Shown: positions 41,416 through 51,800 of the stretch, piece after piece | Position numbering within the stretch: the stretch's first letter is position 1 | Layout of the letters: every line of letters begins with the position of its first letter | Assembly (NCBI RefSeq): GCF_016757215.1 | Contig: NZ_JAESIY010000008.1 | Coordinates: 186,001-250,000, forward strand | DNA: 64,000 bases | Direction: 5' to 3' | DNA from: Fulvivirga sediminis | GTDB lineage: Bacteria > Bacteroidota > Bacteroidia > Cytophagales > Cyclobacteriaceae | Notes under the pieces: generated by a model | The model's input: the letters and a program-made list of their open reading frames with translations, nothing else | The model's database searches: none | What the model was told of the DNA's origin: nothing | Position numbers and translations under genes: made by a program

Positions 41416-42450
41416 ATGAGAAAAATAGCAATTATTGCCATAATGGGACTCATGGGGTTTCAGGCTTTGGGTCAAGTAGATGTCGATACCGATAAAGAAG
41501 AAGAGGATGACTGGCCTTCTCCAAATGTGACCAATATGATGCCAAGAGGTATCGTGGCAAGATATACTCCTGTGGTTGGTTATGATATAGATACTAAAAG
41601 TAATATGTCGGGTTTGCCTGACGCCAAGGGCGAGGTGAGTCACTTGAATAAGTTACGTTTTAAAATTAAAATTCCTATTGTGATAAGAGATAGGAGTAAC
41701 TTTATAATAGGTTTTGATTATGCACAGAGCGAATACAATTTTAAAGGAGAAGGATATAAGGATTATGCCTTGTATCGTGCTCTGAATGATAAAGACCTCA
41801 AGTCTAGGGTAGTGAAAGCGTATTATAATCATGCATTTGATAAAAAACATTTTATTTATGTGCGTGCTTCGGCTGCCTTCAATGGTGATTTAAGTAATGA
41901 TGACATACCTTTTTACAACTTTGCTAACTACTCCTTAGCCACTATATATGGATGGCAGAAAAACCCTGATGATGCATATGGAATAGGCCTTTACCTTTCT
42001 TATAATTTAGGTAGAAGAAGTATATACCCTGTGTTTTTATGGAATAAAACCTGGAATGAAAACTGGGGCTTTGAATCCAAAATACCTGCTGATTTTAACA
42101 TAAGGTATAATGTAAATGAAAAGCAACGGTTCTTTTTCGGCTATGAAGTGAGCGGTGATAGTTATAATATAGCCTTGGATTATGAACAGCTGGCCAAGTT
42201 TAATGATTTACAACTGAGAAGGTCAGATGTGCTGGCTTCATTAAGTTATGAAAGGGCAATAATTAGTGATTTTATTTGGCTGGGTTTATCTGCTGGTTAT
42301 AGATTCAACCTTAGGTTTGATATAGCGGAAGATAACTCTTTTAATAGAGAAGAGATATTAGAAAATACAGTTACACCAAGCCCTTATTTTGAGGCAATGA
42401 TATTCTTTACGCCTAGCGAAACAATTAAAAGTATATTTTTAGACGACTAA
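41416..42450 (+). CDS. Outer-membrane beta-barrel protein (DUF6268-like)
   Basis: 344 residues. Signal peptide (MRKIAIIAIMGLMGFQALGQ), an acidic N-terminal stretch (DTDKEEEDDWP), then repeated amphipathic beta strands with aromatic girdles (KIKIPIVIRDRSNFIIGFDYAQSEYNF, FIYVRASAAFNGDL, GIGLYLSYNLGRRSIYPVFLWNKTW) to a C-terminal barrel strand. It resembles the DUF6268 outer-membrane family, which has no known substrate. It follows the giant lipoprotein by 5 bp and is probably cotranscribed with it. Confidence 0.78.
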   Translation: MRKIAIIAIMGLMGFQALGQVDVDTDKEEEDDWPSPNVTNMMPRGIVARYTPVVGYDIDTKSNMSGLPDAKGEVSHLNKLRFKIKIPIVIRDRSNFIIGFDYAQSEYNFKGEGYKDYALYRALNDKDLKSRVVKAYYNHAFDKKHFIYVRASAAFNGDLSNDDIPFYNFANYSLATIYGWQKNPDDAYGIGLYLSYNLGRRSIYPVFLWNKTWNENWGFESKIPADFNIRYNVNEKQRFFFGYEVSGDSYNIALDYEQLAKFNDLQLRRSDVLASLSYERAIISDFIWLGLSAGYRFNLRFDIAEDNSFNREEILENTVTPSPYFEAMIFFTPSETIKSIFLDD

Positions 42451-42462
42451 AACAGAACAATT

Positions 42463-42621
42463 ATGGAAATAATGGTAATTATACTATATGTAATCATCTC
42501 TATAGCAATACTATTTGGAGTGATGTTTTTTATTCGCCGCAAAAGAGAAAAGGATTCTGGGCGAAGCACCTCTCACAAGGTGCACGATTTGAAAGCGGAA
42601 GAAGGAGCAGACGATAAATAA
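42463..42621 (+). CDS. Small membrane protein (52 aa)
   Basis: MEIMVIILYVIISIAILF… followed by FFIRRKREKDSGRST and a polar tail; one transmembrane helix (~4-24) and a positively charged cytosolic tail. The frame begins 12 bp after the outer-membrane gene and ends 16 bp before a terminator stem, which supports it as the last gene of that transcript. Too short for most gene callers. Function unknown. Confidence 0.6.
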   Translation: MEIMVIILYVIISIAILFGVMFFIRRKREKDSGRSTSHKVHDLKAEEGADDK

Positions 42622-42637
42622 CATTAGATTACAACAA

Positions 42638-42670
42638 AAAGCCTTATGACTATTAAATTCATAAGGCTTT
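42638..42670. terminator. Bidirectional terminator between convergent genes
   Basis: AAAGCCTTATGA (42638-42649) pairs perfectly with TCATAAGGCTTT (42659-42670). A-rich sequence on the left and T-rich on the right let it work both for the plus-strand genes and for the minus-strand AsmA-like gene. Confidence 0.85.
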
Positions 42671-42696
42671 TCTTATGGTCTTCTGGTGGGGTATAT

Positions 42697-44340
42697 TTAA
42701 TTGATATTAATCTTTTCTTCTGGGGCCTCTATACCAGTGCTGGATCTAAAACCTGTCAGTAGTGATTTCCACCAGTAGTTGAAAATTGACTTTTTCTTAT
42801 CTCTTTCAAAAGATATTTCCCCAACCCTGAATTTACCATCGTCTTTAGAATTATTAGTTTTTACTACGAAGGTGTTGGCTATAAATGATTTTATGTTTTG
42901 ACCTAACCCTTCGCTGGTATGGTCATCTTTATCTAATGTATTAATTTTCAGGCCTTCATATTCAAAATACATTTTACCATCGGAGCTATTGTTATTATAG
43001 GTAAAATCAAAATTCAGGCTCAATAACTTCCCTTCTTTAATTTGAGTAAAACCTACATACTCAATCATAGGGTTAATATGAGCTAACTCCATTGGTTCAA
43101 GGCTACCTGATACTGAGTAAGGGTCACCTTTATCATCAATAGGAAATTTGAAAGAGGCCTTAAGTAAACCTTCTCCCATGATATTGCATTGAGCATCCAT
43201 TTGGGCGGTGTGATTAATTTTTTCAAGCAAAGCACTGTCTGTGTTAGTGAAATGATAGAAAGAAGCATACAGGTGATCAAAATGAACTCTGCCGGGGCCT
43301 ACAGCCTTTTTGATGTACTCCTGATATTCAATCCGTGCATCTTTAACCATTATGGTATCAATATTAACTTTAATCGGCAGCTGAGTCATAATATCTTTGA
43401 AGAGTTCGGTGTTGGGTTTCTCTGGAAATGGGAGTCTTTTATCTCTAAATAAAAGCGCATTTAATCCATTTACCGTAACGGAGCCTGCATGATAAGTAGA
43501 GTCATTGAAAAGCTCTTTAAAATTAATGTGTTTAATGGCTATTGACTGATTCTGAATGTCCATCCAATCTATCTCATGACCTACTTCCAAACCCATATCA
43601 AACTTACTGTATTGAGAAGTAATACTGGCACTGTCTAGTGTCAAGCTGCTGTCTTGCAGGCTTAGTTTTAGTTTTTTGAACTCAAATAGATAAAGGCTAT
43701 CTGGTTTAAAGGCTATATTTTCCATGTCGAACGTCAGTTCTTCCACATCAAAAAAGTTGTATTCATGAGCCTCGGTAGAATCTGTTGCTAACTCGGTAAG
43801 TTCAAAATTAAAATCAGCCCGTAGCATGGGATTGGCCAGAGTGCTATCGGCATGAAGTATTTCTATTTTACCGTCAGAAAACGCTATTTTTCCGATTTTT
43901 ATTTTAGGCAGTTTAGGGGTGCTGCCAGAGGTTTGGCTACTGTCTTGGGCATTTTGTTTCTGTTTTTTACTAACCAGTTGAATATTAGGATTATATAAGT
44001 GAATGTTGTTGATAGATATCTTTTTATTTAAGAGGTAAGTAACTAAGCCTATTCCTTTAATCTCTAATTGATCAGTAGATATTTTATATTGACTACTACT
44101 GTCTTTAGCATGGTTTATAGAAAGGTTTGAAATGGAGAAATTTCCTGAACTTAGGTCTATAGAAAAGGAATCGTACTTAAGGTTCCATGGGCTATGGCTT
44201 AGCGAGTCTAGCTTCTCTGTAATTTTATCTCTGACATAAGGGTTTGCATATTGCTTTACTAAAAAAATGCTAATACCTGTCAGCGCTATCAACACCACTG
44301 CGGTGATGATTATGATTTTACTACTTTTCTTTTTTTGCAA
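42697..44340 (-). CDS. AsmA-like envelope protein
   Basis: 547 residues. N-terminal anchor after a basic start (MQKKKSSKIIIITAVVLIALTGISIFLV), then an AsmA/DUF748-like repeat of short beta segments (YDSFSIDLSSGNFSISNLSI, INNIHLYNPNIQLVS, KIKIGKIAFSDGKIEIL, VNIDTIMVKDARIEYQEY, GKLLSLNFDFTYNNN). It is predicted to be inner-membrane-anchored with a periplasmic groove. It is a second AsmA-like gene in the window. Divergent from the EEP gene with a 122-bp gap. Confidence 0.72.
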   Translation of the reverse strand: MQKKKSSKIIIITAVVLIALTGISIFLVKQYANPYVRDKITEKLDSLSHSPWNLKYDSFSIDLSSGNFSISNLSINHAKDSSSQYKISTDQLEIKGIGLVTYLLNKKISINNIHLYNPNIQLVSKKQKQNAQDSSQTSGSTPKLPKIKIGKIAFSDGKIEILHADSTLANPMLRADFNFELTELATDSTEAHEYNFFDVEELTFDMENIAFKPDSLYLFEFKKLKLSLQDSSLTLDSASITSQYSKFDMGLEVGHEIDWMDIQNQSIAIKHINFKELFNDSTYHAGSVTVNGLNALLFRDKRLPFPEKPNTELFKDIMTQLPIKVNIDTIMVKDARIEYQEYIKKAVGPGRVHFDHLYASFYHFTNTDSALLEKINHTAQMDAQCNIMGEGLLKASFKFPIDDKGDPYSVSGSLEPMELAHINPMIEYVGFTQIKEGKLLSLNFDFTYNNNSSDGKMYFEYEGLKINTLDKDDHTSEGLGQNIKSFIANTFVVKTNNSKDDGKFRVGEISFERDKKKSIFNYWWKSLLTGFRSSTGIEAPEEKININ

Positions 44341-44462
44341 GTTGATCAGTTTTTTATTATTACAAGGGAAATTTCATGCCATTTAGAAAACCTTAAAAAA
44401 AGATAACCAAAATTGATTGCGACTGTTTAATGTAGAGATAATTCCTCGCAAAATTATATTCA

Positions 44463-45518
44463 ATGTTAGAAACAATTATTATAGTATTATCGGTTATAAC
44501 CATCTTAGGCACCTTTATTAAGCTACTGAAGAAGGATGCATGGTGGATCCGTTTTTTTGATTTTCCTCAGGCGCAGCTCGCTGTTTTAGGTATGCTCTGT
44601 TTGATTGGAGTTATTGTGGAATTTAGCTTTAATGAGTGGTGGCATTTTGTCCTTACTCTTATACTTACCGGCGCTACCGTTTACGAAAGTATCATAGTTT
44701 TTCCTTATACCTGGTTGGCAAATAAAGAGTCTAAGCGAATTACGGGTGTGGATGATGCCTATACCTTGAGTTTAATGATTAGCAACGTTTACATGTATAA
44801 CCGCGAGTATCAAAGATTGGTAAAAGTAGTGAAAGATACCTCTCCAGATGTTTTGATCTTGGTGGAAACCGATATGAAGTGGGAGCACGGAGTAAAAGAA
44901 ATAGAGCAATACTATCCATATACAATTAAATACCCTATAGATAATACTTATGGTATTTTAATGTACTCCAAGTTGGAGCTTAGGTGTTCAGAGGTCAAGT
45001 TTATGGTGGAGGAAGATATACCTTCTATTCATACTTATGTAAAGTTGAGGAGTGGAGATTTGTTGAAGTTATATGCGATACACCCAGAGCCGCCTAGCCC
45101 TACTGAAAATGAGCGTTCTACGGAAAGAGATGCTGAACTTTACCTGGTAGCCCGGGAGGTGGAACAGGTAGAAGGACCAGTAATAGTGGCTGGAGATCTT
45201 AATGACGTGGCGTGGTCTCATAGTACCCGTATTTTTCAGCGTTTAAGCAGGCTGCTTGATCCCAGAAAAGGAAGAGGCTTTTTTAATACATTTAATGCCA
45301 AGATTCCTATTTTAAGGTGGCCTTTGGACCATGTATTTCATAGCAGACATTTTCGCTTGTTAGATATTCAAAGATTGCCAGCTATTGGGTCAGATCATTT
45401 TCCTATGTATATAAAGCTTGCGTATTCGCCAGATAACCTTAATGATGAGCCGCTGGAAGAGCCAGCTGAAGATGAGGAAAGAGAAGAAGCAGTAGAAAAA
45501 ATAAGGGCAGCGCTGTAA
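44463..45518 (+). CDS. Endonuclease/exonuclease/phosphatase-family membrane protein
   Basis: 351 residues. Two or three N-terminal helices (~1-20, 37-55, 62-80), then an EEP-fold catalytic domain (~100-320): DVLILVETDMKWEHG, VAGDLNDVAWSH, PLDHVFHSRHF and the closing IGSDHFPM match the conserved Mg2+ and His/Asp residues. The C terminus is acidic (ending EEREEAVEKIRAAL). Family members cleave nucleic acids or phosphoesters of lipids and inositols; the membrane anchor and external domain suggest a phosphodiesterase rather than a repair nuclease. Confidence 0.85.
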   Translation: MLETIIIVLSVITILGTFIKLLKKDAWWIRFFDFPQAQLAVLGMLCLIGVIVEFSFNEWWHFVLTLILTGATVYESIIVFPYTWLANKESKRITGVDDAYTLSLMISNVYMYNREYQRLVKVVKDTSPDVLILVETDMKWEHGVKEIEQYYPYTIKYPIDNTYGILMYSKLELRCSEVKFMVEEDIPSIHTYVKLRSGDLLKLYAIHPEPPSPTENERSTERDAELYLVAREVEQVEGPVIVAGDLNDVAWSHSTRIFQRLSRLLDPRKGRGFFNTFNAKIPILRWPLDHVFHSRHFRLLDIQRLPAIGSDHFPMYIKLAYSPDNLNDEPLEEPAEDEEREEAVEKIRAAL

Positions 45519-46004
45519 TTAGCGGTGCCCTTCAAATATATTGAATTTGCAGTCGAACTTCATACAGGAGTACACTTCCATAAGGTGTCGCTCCAGAGGT
45601 GATGTGATCTCAAGAAATATCACATGCATATTCATGATAATGTTCTTTGCCTTTTTTAGGTTAGGGGTACCCTGCTTTTTGTTGGTGTATAAATCATACT
45701 CTTTAGCTATCTCCCAGGCCAGATGAGCCTGATACTTCGTGTACCCTTTCACCTGATAGCTGAGTCTATTCACTACCTTTTCTGAAGTGCCTACATAGAT
45801 CACTTCATCATTCTGTATAAAAGCATATAAGCCCTTAAAGTCGCTAACCCTGCCTATCTTTTTAATAACATTTTTTTCTCCTTGCCCTTTACCAAATAGG
45901 CTTTTCACAGGAAAGGGATGTTTTAATAAAGAATTAAGCATTTCCATTCTTCTGGGTAGTATGTCCTGAGCATAATCTTCAAAAGAAAGTTCGAAATTTT
46001 TCAT
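45519..46004 (-). CDS. GIY-YIG nuclease-like protein
   Basis: 161 residues. The core GLYAFIQNDEVIYVGTSEKVVNRLSYQVKGY (residues ~57-87) fits GIY-YIG (G-[L/I]-Y, Y-[V/I]-G, and a trailing R). The family covers DNA repair nucleases, homing nucleases and UvrC. The C-terminal Glu (LEITSPLERHLMEVYS) could be the metal-binding residue. No partner genes lie beside it. It abuts the EEP gene end to end. Confidence 0.7.
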   Translation of the reverse strand: MKNFELSFEDYAQDILPRRMEMLNSLLKHPFPVKSLFGKGQGEKNVIKKIGRVSDFKGLYAFIQNDEVIYVGTSEKVVNRLSYQVKGYTKYQAHLAWEIAKEYDLYTNKKQGTPNLKKAKNIIMNMHVIFLEITSPLERHLMEVYSCMKFDCKFNIFEGHR

Positions 46005-46013
46005 GCTATAGAT

Positions 46014-46166
46014 TTATAAGCGCCTCCCCGAAATTAGTCGGAATAGGATAGCTATTACAGCAAATACAAGTAGTACGTGGATCAAAGCCCCTATACTAAA
46101 AACGAAAAAGCCAAGAAGCCATCCTATAATCAGGAGCACTGCGATAATATAAAGTAAATCACTCAT
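46014..46166 (-). CDS. Small hydrophobic protein (lmo0937 family)
   Basis: 50 residues (MSDLLYIIAVLLIIGWLLGF…, ending LFRLISGRRL): two tightly packed transmembrane helices. This matches the lmo0937-type small membrane proteins found across Bacteroidota and Firmicutes, whose function is unknown. It starts at the ATG 46164-46166 and ends 9 bp before the GIY-YIG-like gene's start. Too short for most gene callers. Confidence 0.72.
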   Translation of the reverse strand: MSDLLYIIAVLLIIGWLLGFFVFSIGALIHVLLVFAVIAILFRLISGRRL

Positions 46167-46425
46167 AGTTGTTTTAAGAATTAGTTTTGGAAGTGATATG
46201 AAAATCTTATGCCATAGCCCTTTTATTTAAAGGATAAGCCTTATAAGCTCATTACTACTTTGAAGGATGAGAATCGTGCACCTCCGAAGTGTAGAATTAA
46301 ATACACGTTTTTCTTCTTTAATAATTATCTTCGCTCGAACAAAAGTGTAATTCTGAGGTTTAAATGATTAATGTTTGTTTGGTATAAAATTTTCACTTGC
46401 GGGAATAGTAAATAATGTAAACAAA

Positions 46426-46569
46426 ATGATGATTCTAAACATTATATTATCACTGTTCCTTGGCTTTGCGGTTTTCATAGTTGCAATATGGTTTCTCTCG
46501 AAGGTCATTTTCAAAAAGGTTAATGTGAAGGGACATTTACAAAGAAGTGAAAGAGTATATATTTCTTAA
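46426..46569 (+). CDS. Small membrane protein (47 aa)
   Basis: MMILNIILSLFLGFAVFIVA… with one transmembrane helix and a basic tail (KVIFKKVNVKGHLQRSERVYIS). The ATG at 46426 is preferred over a TTG at 46375, which would add 17 residues without a supporting context. It is followed by a receiver gene. Function unknown. Confidence 0.5.
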   Translation: MMILNIILSLFLGFAVFIVAIWFLSKVIFKKVNVKGHLQRSERVYIS

Positions 46570-46589
46570 CTTTTAAAGATGATAACGTT

Positions 46590-46964
46590 TTGAAGAAAGA
46601 GCGGATATTAGTAGTTGATGACGAGGTAGAAATATGCTTGCTGCTATCAGGGATGTTAAAAAAACTGGGTTTTAAAACGACCTATGCGCATAGCGTAGAA
46701 GACGGTGCGAAAAAAATTAAAGCAAATAAATATGATCTTGTTTTCTTAGATCTCAACCTGCCAGATGGACTAGGCTTTCATCTTATCCCCAAGGTGTTAG
46801 AGGAAAATAAAGATTCAAAAGTAATTATAATTAGTGCTTATGATGGTAATATAGAAAGGCAGAGAGCAACTGCCGAAGGAGCTCATTTCTTTATTCCTAA
46901 ACCATTTAATAAAAAAATGATTATGGATGCTCTTGAAGAGTTACACATGACTTTTTCGTCATAA
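46590..46964 (+). CDS. Single-domain response regulator
   Basis: 124 residues from a TTG start (the only fitting start near the DNA end of the domain). A complete receiver: D10/D11 in VVDDEVEI, phospho-acceptor D54 in VFLDLNLPDG, and the lysine in PKPF. It has no output domain, so it works by passing or withdrawing phosphate. It lies 37 bp upstream of an NtrC-type activator, its likely partner. Confidence 0.88.
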   Translation: MKKERILVVDDEVEICLLLSGMLKKLGFKTTYAHSVEDGAKKIKANKYDLVFLDLNLPDGLGFHLIPKVLEENKDSKVIIISAYDGNIERQRATAEGAHFFIPKPFNKKMIMDALEELHMTFSS

Positions 46965-47001
46965 CCAATACAAATTGATTGAAATACTATAGAAAAACCC
47001 A

Positions 47002-48393
47002 ATGGAGAAAATACTTATAATAGATGACGATAATGACATTTGCCTGCTTCTTAATAAATTTTTAACTAAAAAGAATTACGAAGTAGACTATGCTACCACT
47101 GGTGAGGAGGGGATAAGAATACTTAAGAAAAAAACTTTTGATTTGGTAATAAGTGACTACAGATTACCAGATGAAGATGGAATAAGCATTTTAAGAAAAA
47201 TCAAAATAATTAGCCCTGAAACAGCAGTAATCATCATTACTGGTTATTCTGATGTGCGAATAGCCGTGCAAACCCTAAAGCACGGAGCCTATGATTATGT
47301 GACCAAGCCTTTATATCCTGATGAAATATTGGTGACGGTGAAGGAAGCAATCAGGCAAAAGAAAGAGCAGAATGACCCTGAGCCTTCAAAAGGTGGCTCT
47401 GGATCTAAAAAGGTATCTCCAAACAAAAAGAAAAATTTTGTAGCCGGAAAAAGTAGCCAGTCAGAAATTGTACATAAGCATATTACCTTGATTGCACCTA
47501 CTGATATGTCTGTAATTATTACAGGAGAGACAGGTACAGGAAAAGAGTTTGTGGCTAATGAAATACATAATAAAAGTAAGAGGGTAGATAAGCCTTTTGT
47601 AGCTATAGATTGTGGAGCACTCCCTAAAGAGCTGGCTGGCAGTGAACTGTTTGGTCACATGAAAGGAGCTTTTACTGGTGCTTTGGCGGATAAGCCAGGT
47701 AGTTTTGAAATCGCCAATGGAGGTACACTCTTCTTAGATGAAATAGGCAACCTGTCTTATGAAAATCAGATTAAGCTATTACGGGTGCTACAAGAGCGCA
47801 AAATTAAGCGAGTAGGAGGGGTGAAAGACTTGGATATTGATGTGCGGGTAATAGCTGCTACCAATGAAGATCTCAAAGAAGCGGTTAGAAATGGTAAGTT
47901 TAGAGAAGATTTATACCACAGGCTTAATGAGTTTAGAATAGAACTATCTCCTCTAAGAGAAAGAAAACCAGATATACTTATTTTTGCACGCCACTTCTTA
48001 GAATTAGCCAATGCTCAGTTGGATAAGAATATTGAGGCATTTGAACCAGAGGTAGAAGATAAGCTTAAAAATTACTACTGGCACGGAAACCTCAGAGAAC
48101 TTCAAAATGTAGTGAAAAGGGCTGTATTACTATGTCAGTCAGATAAGGTGAGCTTGGAATGCTTGCCATCAGAAATTATTTCTCCTGATTATCTTACCGC
48201 TTCTTTAAGTAATGGAGAGCCGGCTAGTACTGATGTTACCAATCTTAAATCTGTCTCAGAAAATGCAGAAAGAAATGCCATAATTAGCGTGCTGGAAAAA
48301 ACTGGTTATAACAAAACTAAAGCCGCAGAAGTCCTAAATATCGATAGAAAAACGCTCTATAATAAGCTTAAAGCTTATGACATAAACATTTAA
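47002..48393 (+). CDS. NtrC-family sigma-54-dependent response regulator
   Basis: 463 residues. Receiver (1-115; D52 in VISDYRLPDEDG), AAA+ domain (~150-385; Walker A GETGTGKE 175-182, GAFTGA loop 222-227, Walker B GGTLFLDEIGN 240-250, R-finger region RDLYHRL-type LYHRLNEF), and C-terminal Fis HTH (ISVLEKTGYNKTKAAEVLNIDRKTLYNKL). It should activate sigma-54 promoters. The GAFTGA loop is intact, so sigma-54 contact is expected. It is the only DNA-binding output in this island. Confidence 0.95.
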   Translation: MEKILIIDDDNDICLLLNKFLTKKNYEVDYATTGEEGIRILKKKTFDLVISDYRLPDEDGISILRKIKIISPETAVIIITGYSDVRIAVQTLKHGAYDYVTKPLYPDEILVTVKEAIRQKKEQNDPEPSKGGSGSKKVSPNKKKNFVAGKSSQSEIVHKHITLIAPTDMSVIITGETGTGKEFVANEIHNKSKRVDKPFVAIDCGALPKELAGSELFGHMKGAFTGALADKPGSFEIANGGTLFLDEIGNLSYENQIKLLRVLQERKIKRVGGVKDLDIDVRVIAATNEDLKEAVRNGKFREDLYHRLNEFRIELSPLRERKPDILIFARHFLELANAQLDKNIEAFEPEVEDKLKNYYWHGNLRELQNVVKRAVLLCQSDKVSLECLPSEIISPDYLTASLSNGEPASTDVTNLKSVSENAERNAIISVLEKTGYNKTKAAEVLNIDRKTLYNKLKAYDINI

Positions 48394-48807
48394 ATATGCA
48401 TCTGCATGGGGTAATATTAATGCTATTACCTTGTGCATGTGGTGTATATTTATAAATCTATTATCAATATTTTATTAATGGTAATATTTTTTAGTGTCTG
48501 TCCAAAAAGCTTAAGACATATTCGCTAATAATTATTGCTTAGAAGCATGTTGAAGTATTTTCTATATAAAATGATTTATGAATCGCGCTGCTTCAACACA
48601 ATGGTAGATTTAATTAAATATTTTAGCATTGCGTCGTTCTGCTTATGGTACAATTATCTCCTGTTTAATGCTCTGTTTATGGCAAATTTTGAATGAAAGA
48701 ATTAACCTTTCAACTGGACGTTATTACAATTGGTTAAAGCCTTAATGAAATTGTTAGCGTGTAAAAATATGCACACATGAGGAAATTACTCACACTTAAT
48801 ATTATAT
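48394..48807. other. Gene-free region upstream of the CHASE3 kinase
   Basis: 414 bp, AT-rich. A 7-bp hairpin GGTAATA/TATTACC lies at about 48408-48430, just after the NtrC stop; it has no T-tract. A sigma-54-like stretch TGGCAAATTTTGAA (~48678) lacks the essential GC at -12 and I do not accept it as a promoter. No gene is visible. Confidence 0.45.
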
Positions 48808-51800
48808 ATGAAATCAGTTAAGTCTTTTAGGGTCATTTTTGGTTTAGTGGTGGCCATTATGCTGGCCATATCCTACCTTACTTATAGAAGTTTGAATAAC
48901 ATGATTGGTGATGCTAAGGATGTAGAGCATACCAATGTAGTGATGCGCGAGCTGGAGAAGGTTATATCTGAAGTTAAAGATGCTGAATCCGCTCATAGAG
49001 GCTATCAACTTACTTCTGATTCAGCTTTTTTAACCCCTTATTTTAATAGTAAATGGATCGCCTTATCTAAAGTAGATATGGTAGACAGCCTAGTAAGCGA
49101 TAATGAAGAACAGAAAAGCAGGACAGATACTCTGAGGAGTTTGGTAATAAACCAATACGGCATTATAGAAAATATTATTGCAGAGAGATCAGCAGAAAGT
49201 GACTTTGAAGACATTGATAATTCTCTTTTGAAAAAAGGAGACCAGAATATGGAGGCCATTCGTAAGCTGGTAGATAAAATGACCGATACTGAATGGAAAC
49301 TATTGATCGCTCGAACTCATCGTCAGGATTATAGCAATATAGTGACCCCATTGCTTATTTTCATGAGTTTTATTCTGGCTATAATAGCCATTGCCTATCT
49401 ATTCACACAGCTATATAAGACTTTAAGAATAAAAGTGCTGGCAGAGCAAGAGCTAGAGACTAACCTCAAGCAAATAAGTCAGGAGGTAAATGAAAAAATG
49501 AGAGCCAGAGAGTCTTTGCAAAAAGTGATGGATAGCTCTCCTAATGGCATTCTTTTTATGGAGTCGGTACGTGAAAATGGAGAAATCGTAGATTTTCGAT
49601 ATCAGCTGGGTAATAGAGCCGTGGAACGCTTACTGCAAAAGCCTTTAGAGAGTATTTTAGGTAATACTCTACTTCAGGAGTTTCCTTCTGCTTTGCAATC
49701 TGGAGCTTTTAAGAACTATGTAAATACAGCAGAAAGAGGCGTAGCTAATAGTCTTGAGACTTTATATAAACCTCATGAAAACCATGAGATATGGATCGAA
49801 GAGAGTATTGTTAAGTTAGATGATGGCTGTGTAATAACGCTTGTGGACACCACCGTGCATAAAAAAGCAAATAGAATTATTGAAGAGGGACGTAAAAAGT
49901 TTGAAGCAATTTTCAATAATACCTTTCAATACATCAGTTTGCTAGATTACCGTGGGGTAATAAAGGAGGCTAATGAGGCCTTCCTGGATTTTGGAAATTT
50001 TGAAGTGGATGACTTGGTGGGGCTCAATCTTTGGGATATTAGTCTATGGGACAAATCATCAAGGGTAACAGAAGATATCAAGGAAATTTTTAGTAAAGCG
50101 CAGAATGGAAATTTCGTACGTGAGGAAGTTAGTTTGCTTGATGGTGATGGTGTTTTACGTACCGTAGACTTTTCTTTAAAGCCTATATTCACCGAAGGAA
50201 AAGTATCTTTTATAGTTTTTGAGGGTAGAGATATCACCGAGCTGAAACTAGCTGAGGAGGAGCGTTCTTTTGTGTCTCAGCTGAACTTGATTATTGCTGA
50301 TTCTAGTACTTTTGATGAGGCTGTTATTAGTGTATTTGAGAAGATAAGTCAGCGATTTGATATGGACTATGCTGAAGTGTGGTTGCCATTTGAAGGACAA
50401 ATGTACTTATCTGATTTGCATTATGCTGTTGATGATTCTTTTGAAGAATTACACTCGAATAACTTGAGGTTAGATATTAACAGAGGGGAAGGTATGATCG
50501 GTAGGGTAATGACTTCTCTGGAAATGGAGTTTATAGATGATCTAACCCAAGCCACTAAAGAAGATTTTATAAGTAAGCATAAGGCTATTGAGTTTGGGCT
50601 GAAAACTGTTTTTGCAGTACCTATTATTTTTAATAATGAACTGATACTTACTGCCACTTTTTTTTCTAAAGGTACCTTTTCAGATATTGAACCATTAAGA
50701 AGAACTATTATGCAGGTGTCTTCATCTATAGGGGCTTTATTGATTAAGAAGAAAATGCATGATGACCTTGAGAAGAATAATAAAATCTTGGCTTCTGCTG
50801 AAGATATTGCCAATATGGGAAGCTGGGAGTGGTATTTGCCTAAAAACTTGGTCAAATGGTCTTCAGGTGTATATAAAATTTATGATAAGCCAAATACTTT
50901 CACACCTACCTATGAAAGCTTCTTTGTTAATCATATTCATCCAGATGATTTAGAAAGAGTAACTAATGAGATAGATAGGGCTAGAGCAGAGGTGACCGGT
51001 TATGACATAGTCTTCAGGCTCATTGTTAATGAAGGAATGATAAAACATATCAGGGCACTCGCCACCTATGAGCTTGATGAACTCGGCCGTTTAGAAACAC
51101 TATATGGAGCTATACAAGATATCACTCAGCAAAAGAACTTCGAACAGAACCTACTCATAAAAAATGAGGAGCTACAGAAGTCGAATGAAAACCTTGAGCA
51201 GTTTGCTTATGTAGCTTCGCATGACTTGCAGGAGCCTCTGAGGAAAATACGTGCTTTTGGCGATAGACTAGTTTCTAAGTACGAACAAGAACTGGGAGAA
51301 AAAGGAGCGGATTATATCAGCAGAATGCAAAATGCAGCTGCCCGTATGCAGTCCTTAATAGACGATTTGCTGAAATATTCGAGGGTAGCCAGAAATCAGG
51401 ATCCATTTAAACCGATTGAGCTTAATGAACTGATAGAGGAGGTAAAAGGTGATTTGGAAACGCGTATTCTGGAAACAAATGCGACTGTTGAGGTAGGACA
51501 ATTACCTAAAATCGACGGTGATAGTTTGCAGCTGCGTCAGCTTTTTCAGAACCTAATGAGTAATGCCCTCAAATTTATACCCTCAGAAAGAATACCGGTC
51601 ATTAAAGTGAGTTCTTCTCTCCTGGCCGGAGCGCAAGTTCAGAAGAAATATAATTTTAATGTCAATTCTTCTAAACAATTTGTGGAAATACAAATTAGTG
51701 ATAATGGAATTGGCTTTGATAAAAAGTATTCGGAAAGAATTTTCAATATCTTTGAGCGATTGCACGGAAGGAATGAATTTCAGGGAACAGGCATAGGCCT

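Noticed and set aside
48490-48520. TGTCTGTCC-like sequence resembling an insertion-sequence end
   Set aside because: There is no second inverted end or transposase nearby.
48670-48700. Sigma-54-like TGGCA-N-TTGAA upstream of the CHASE3 kinase
   Set aside because: The invariant GC of the -12 element is missing, so a functional sigma-54 promoter is unlikely.
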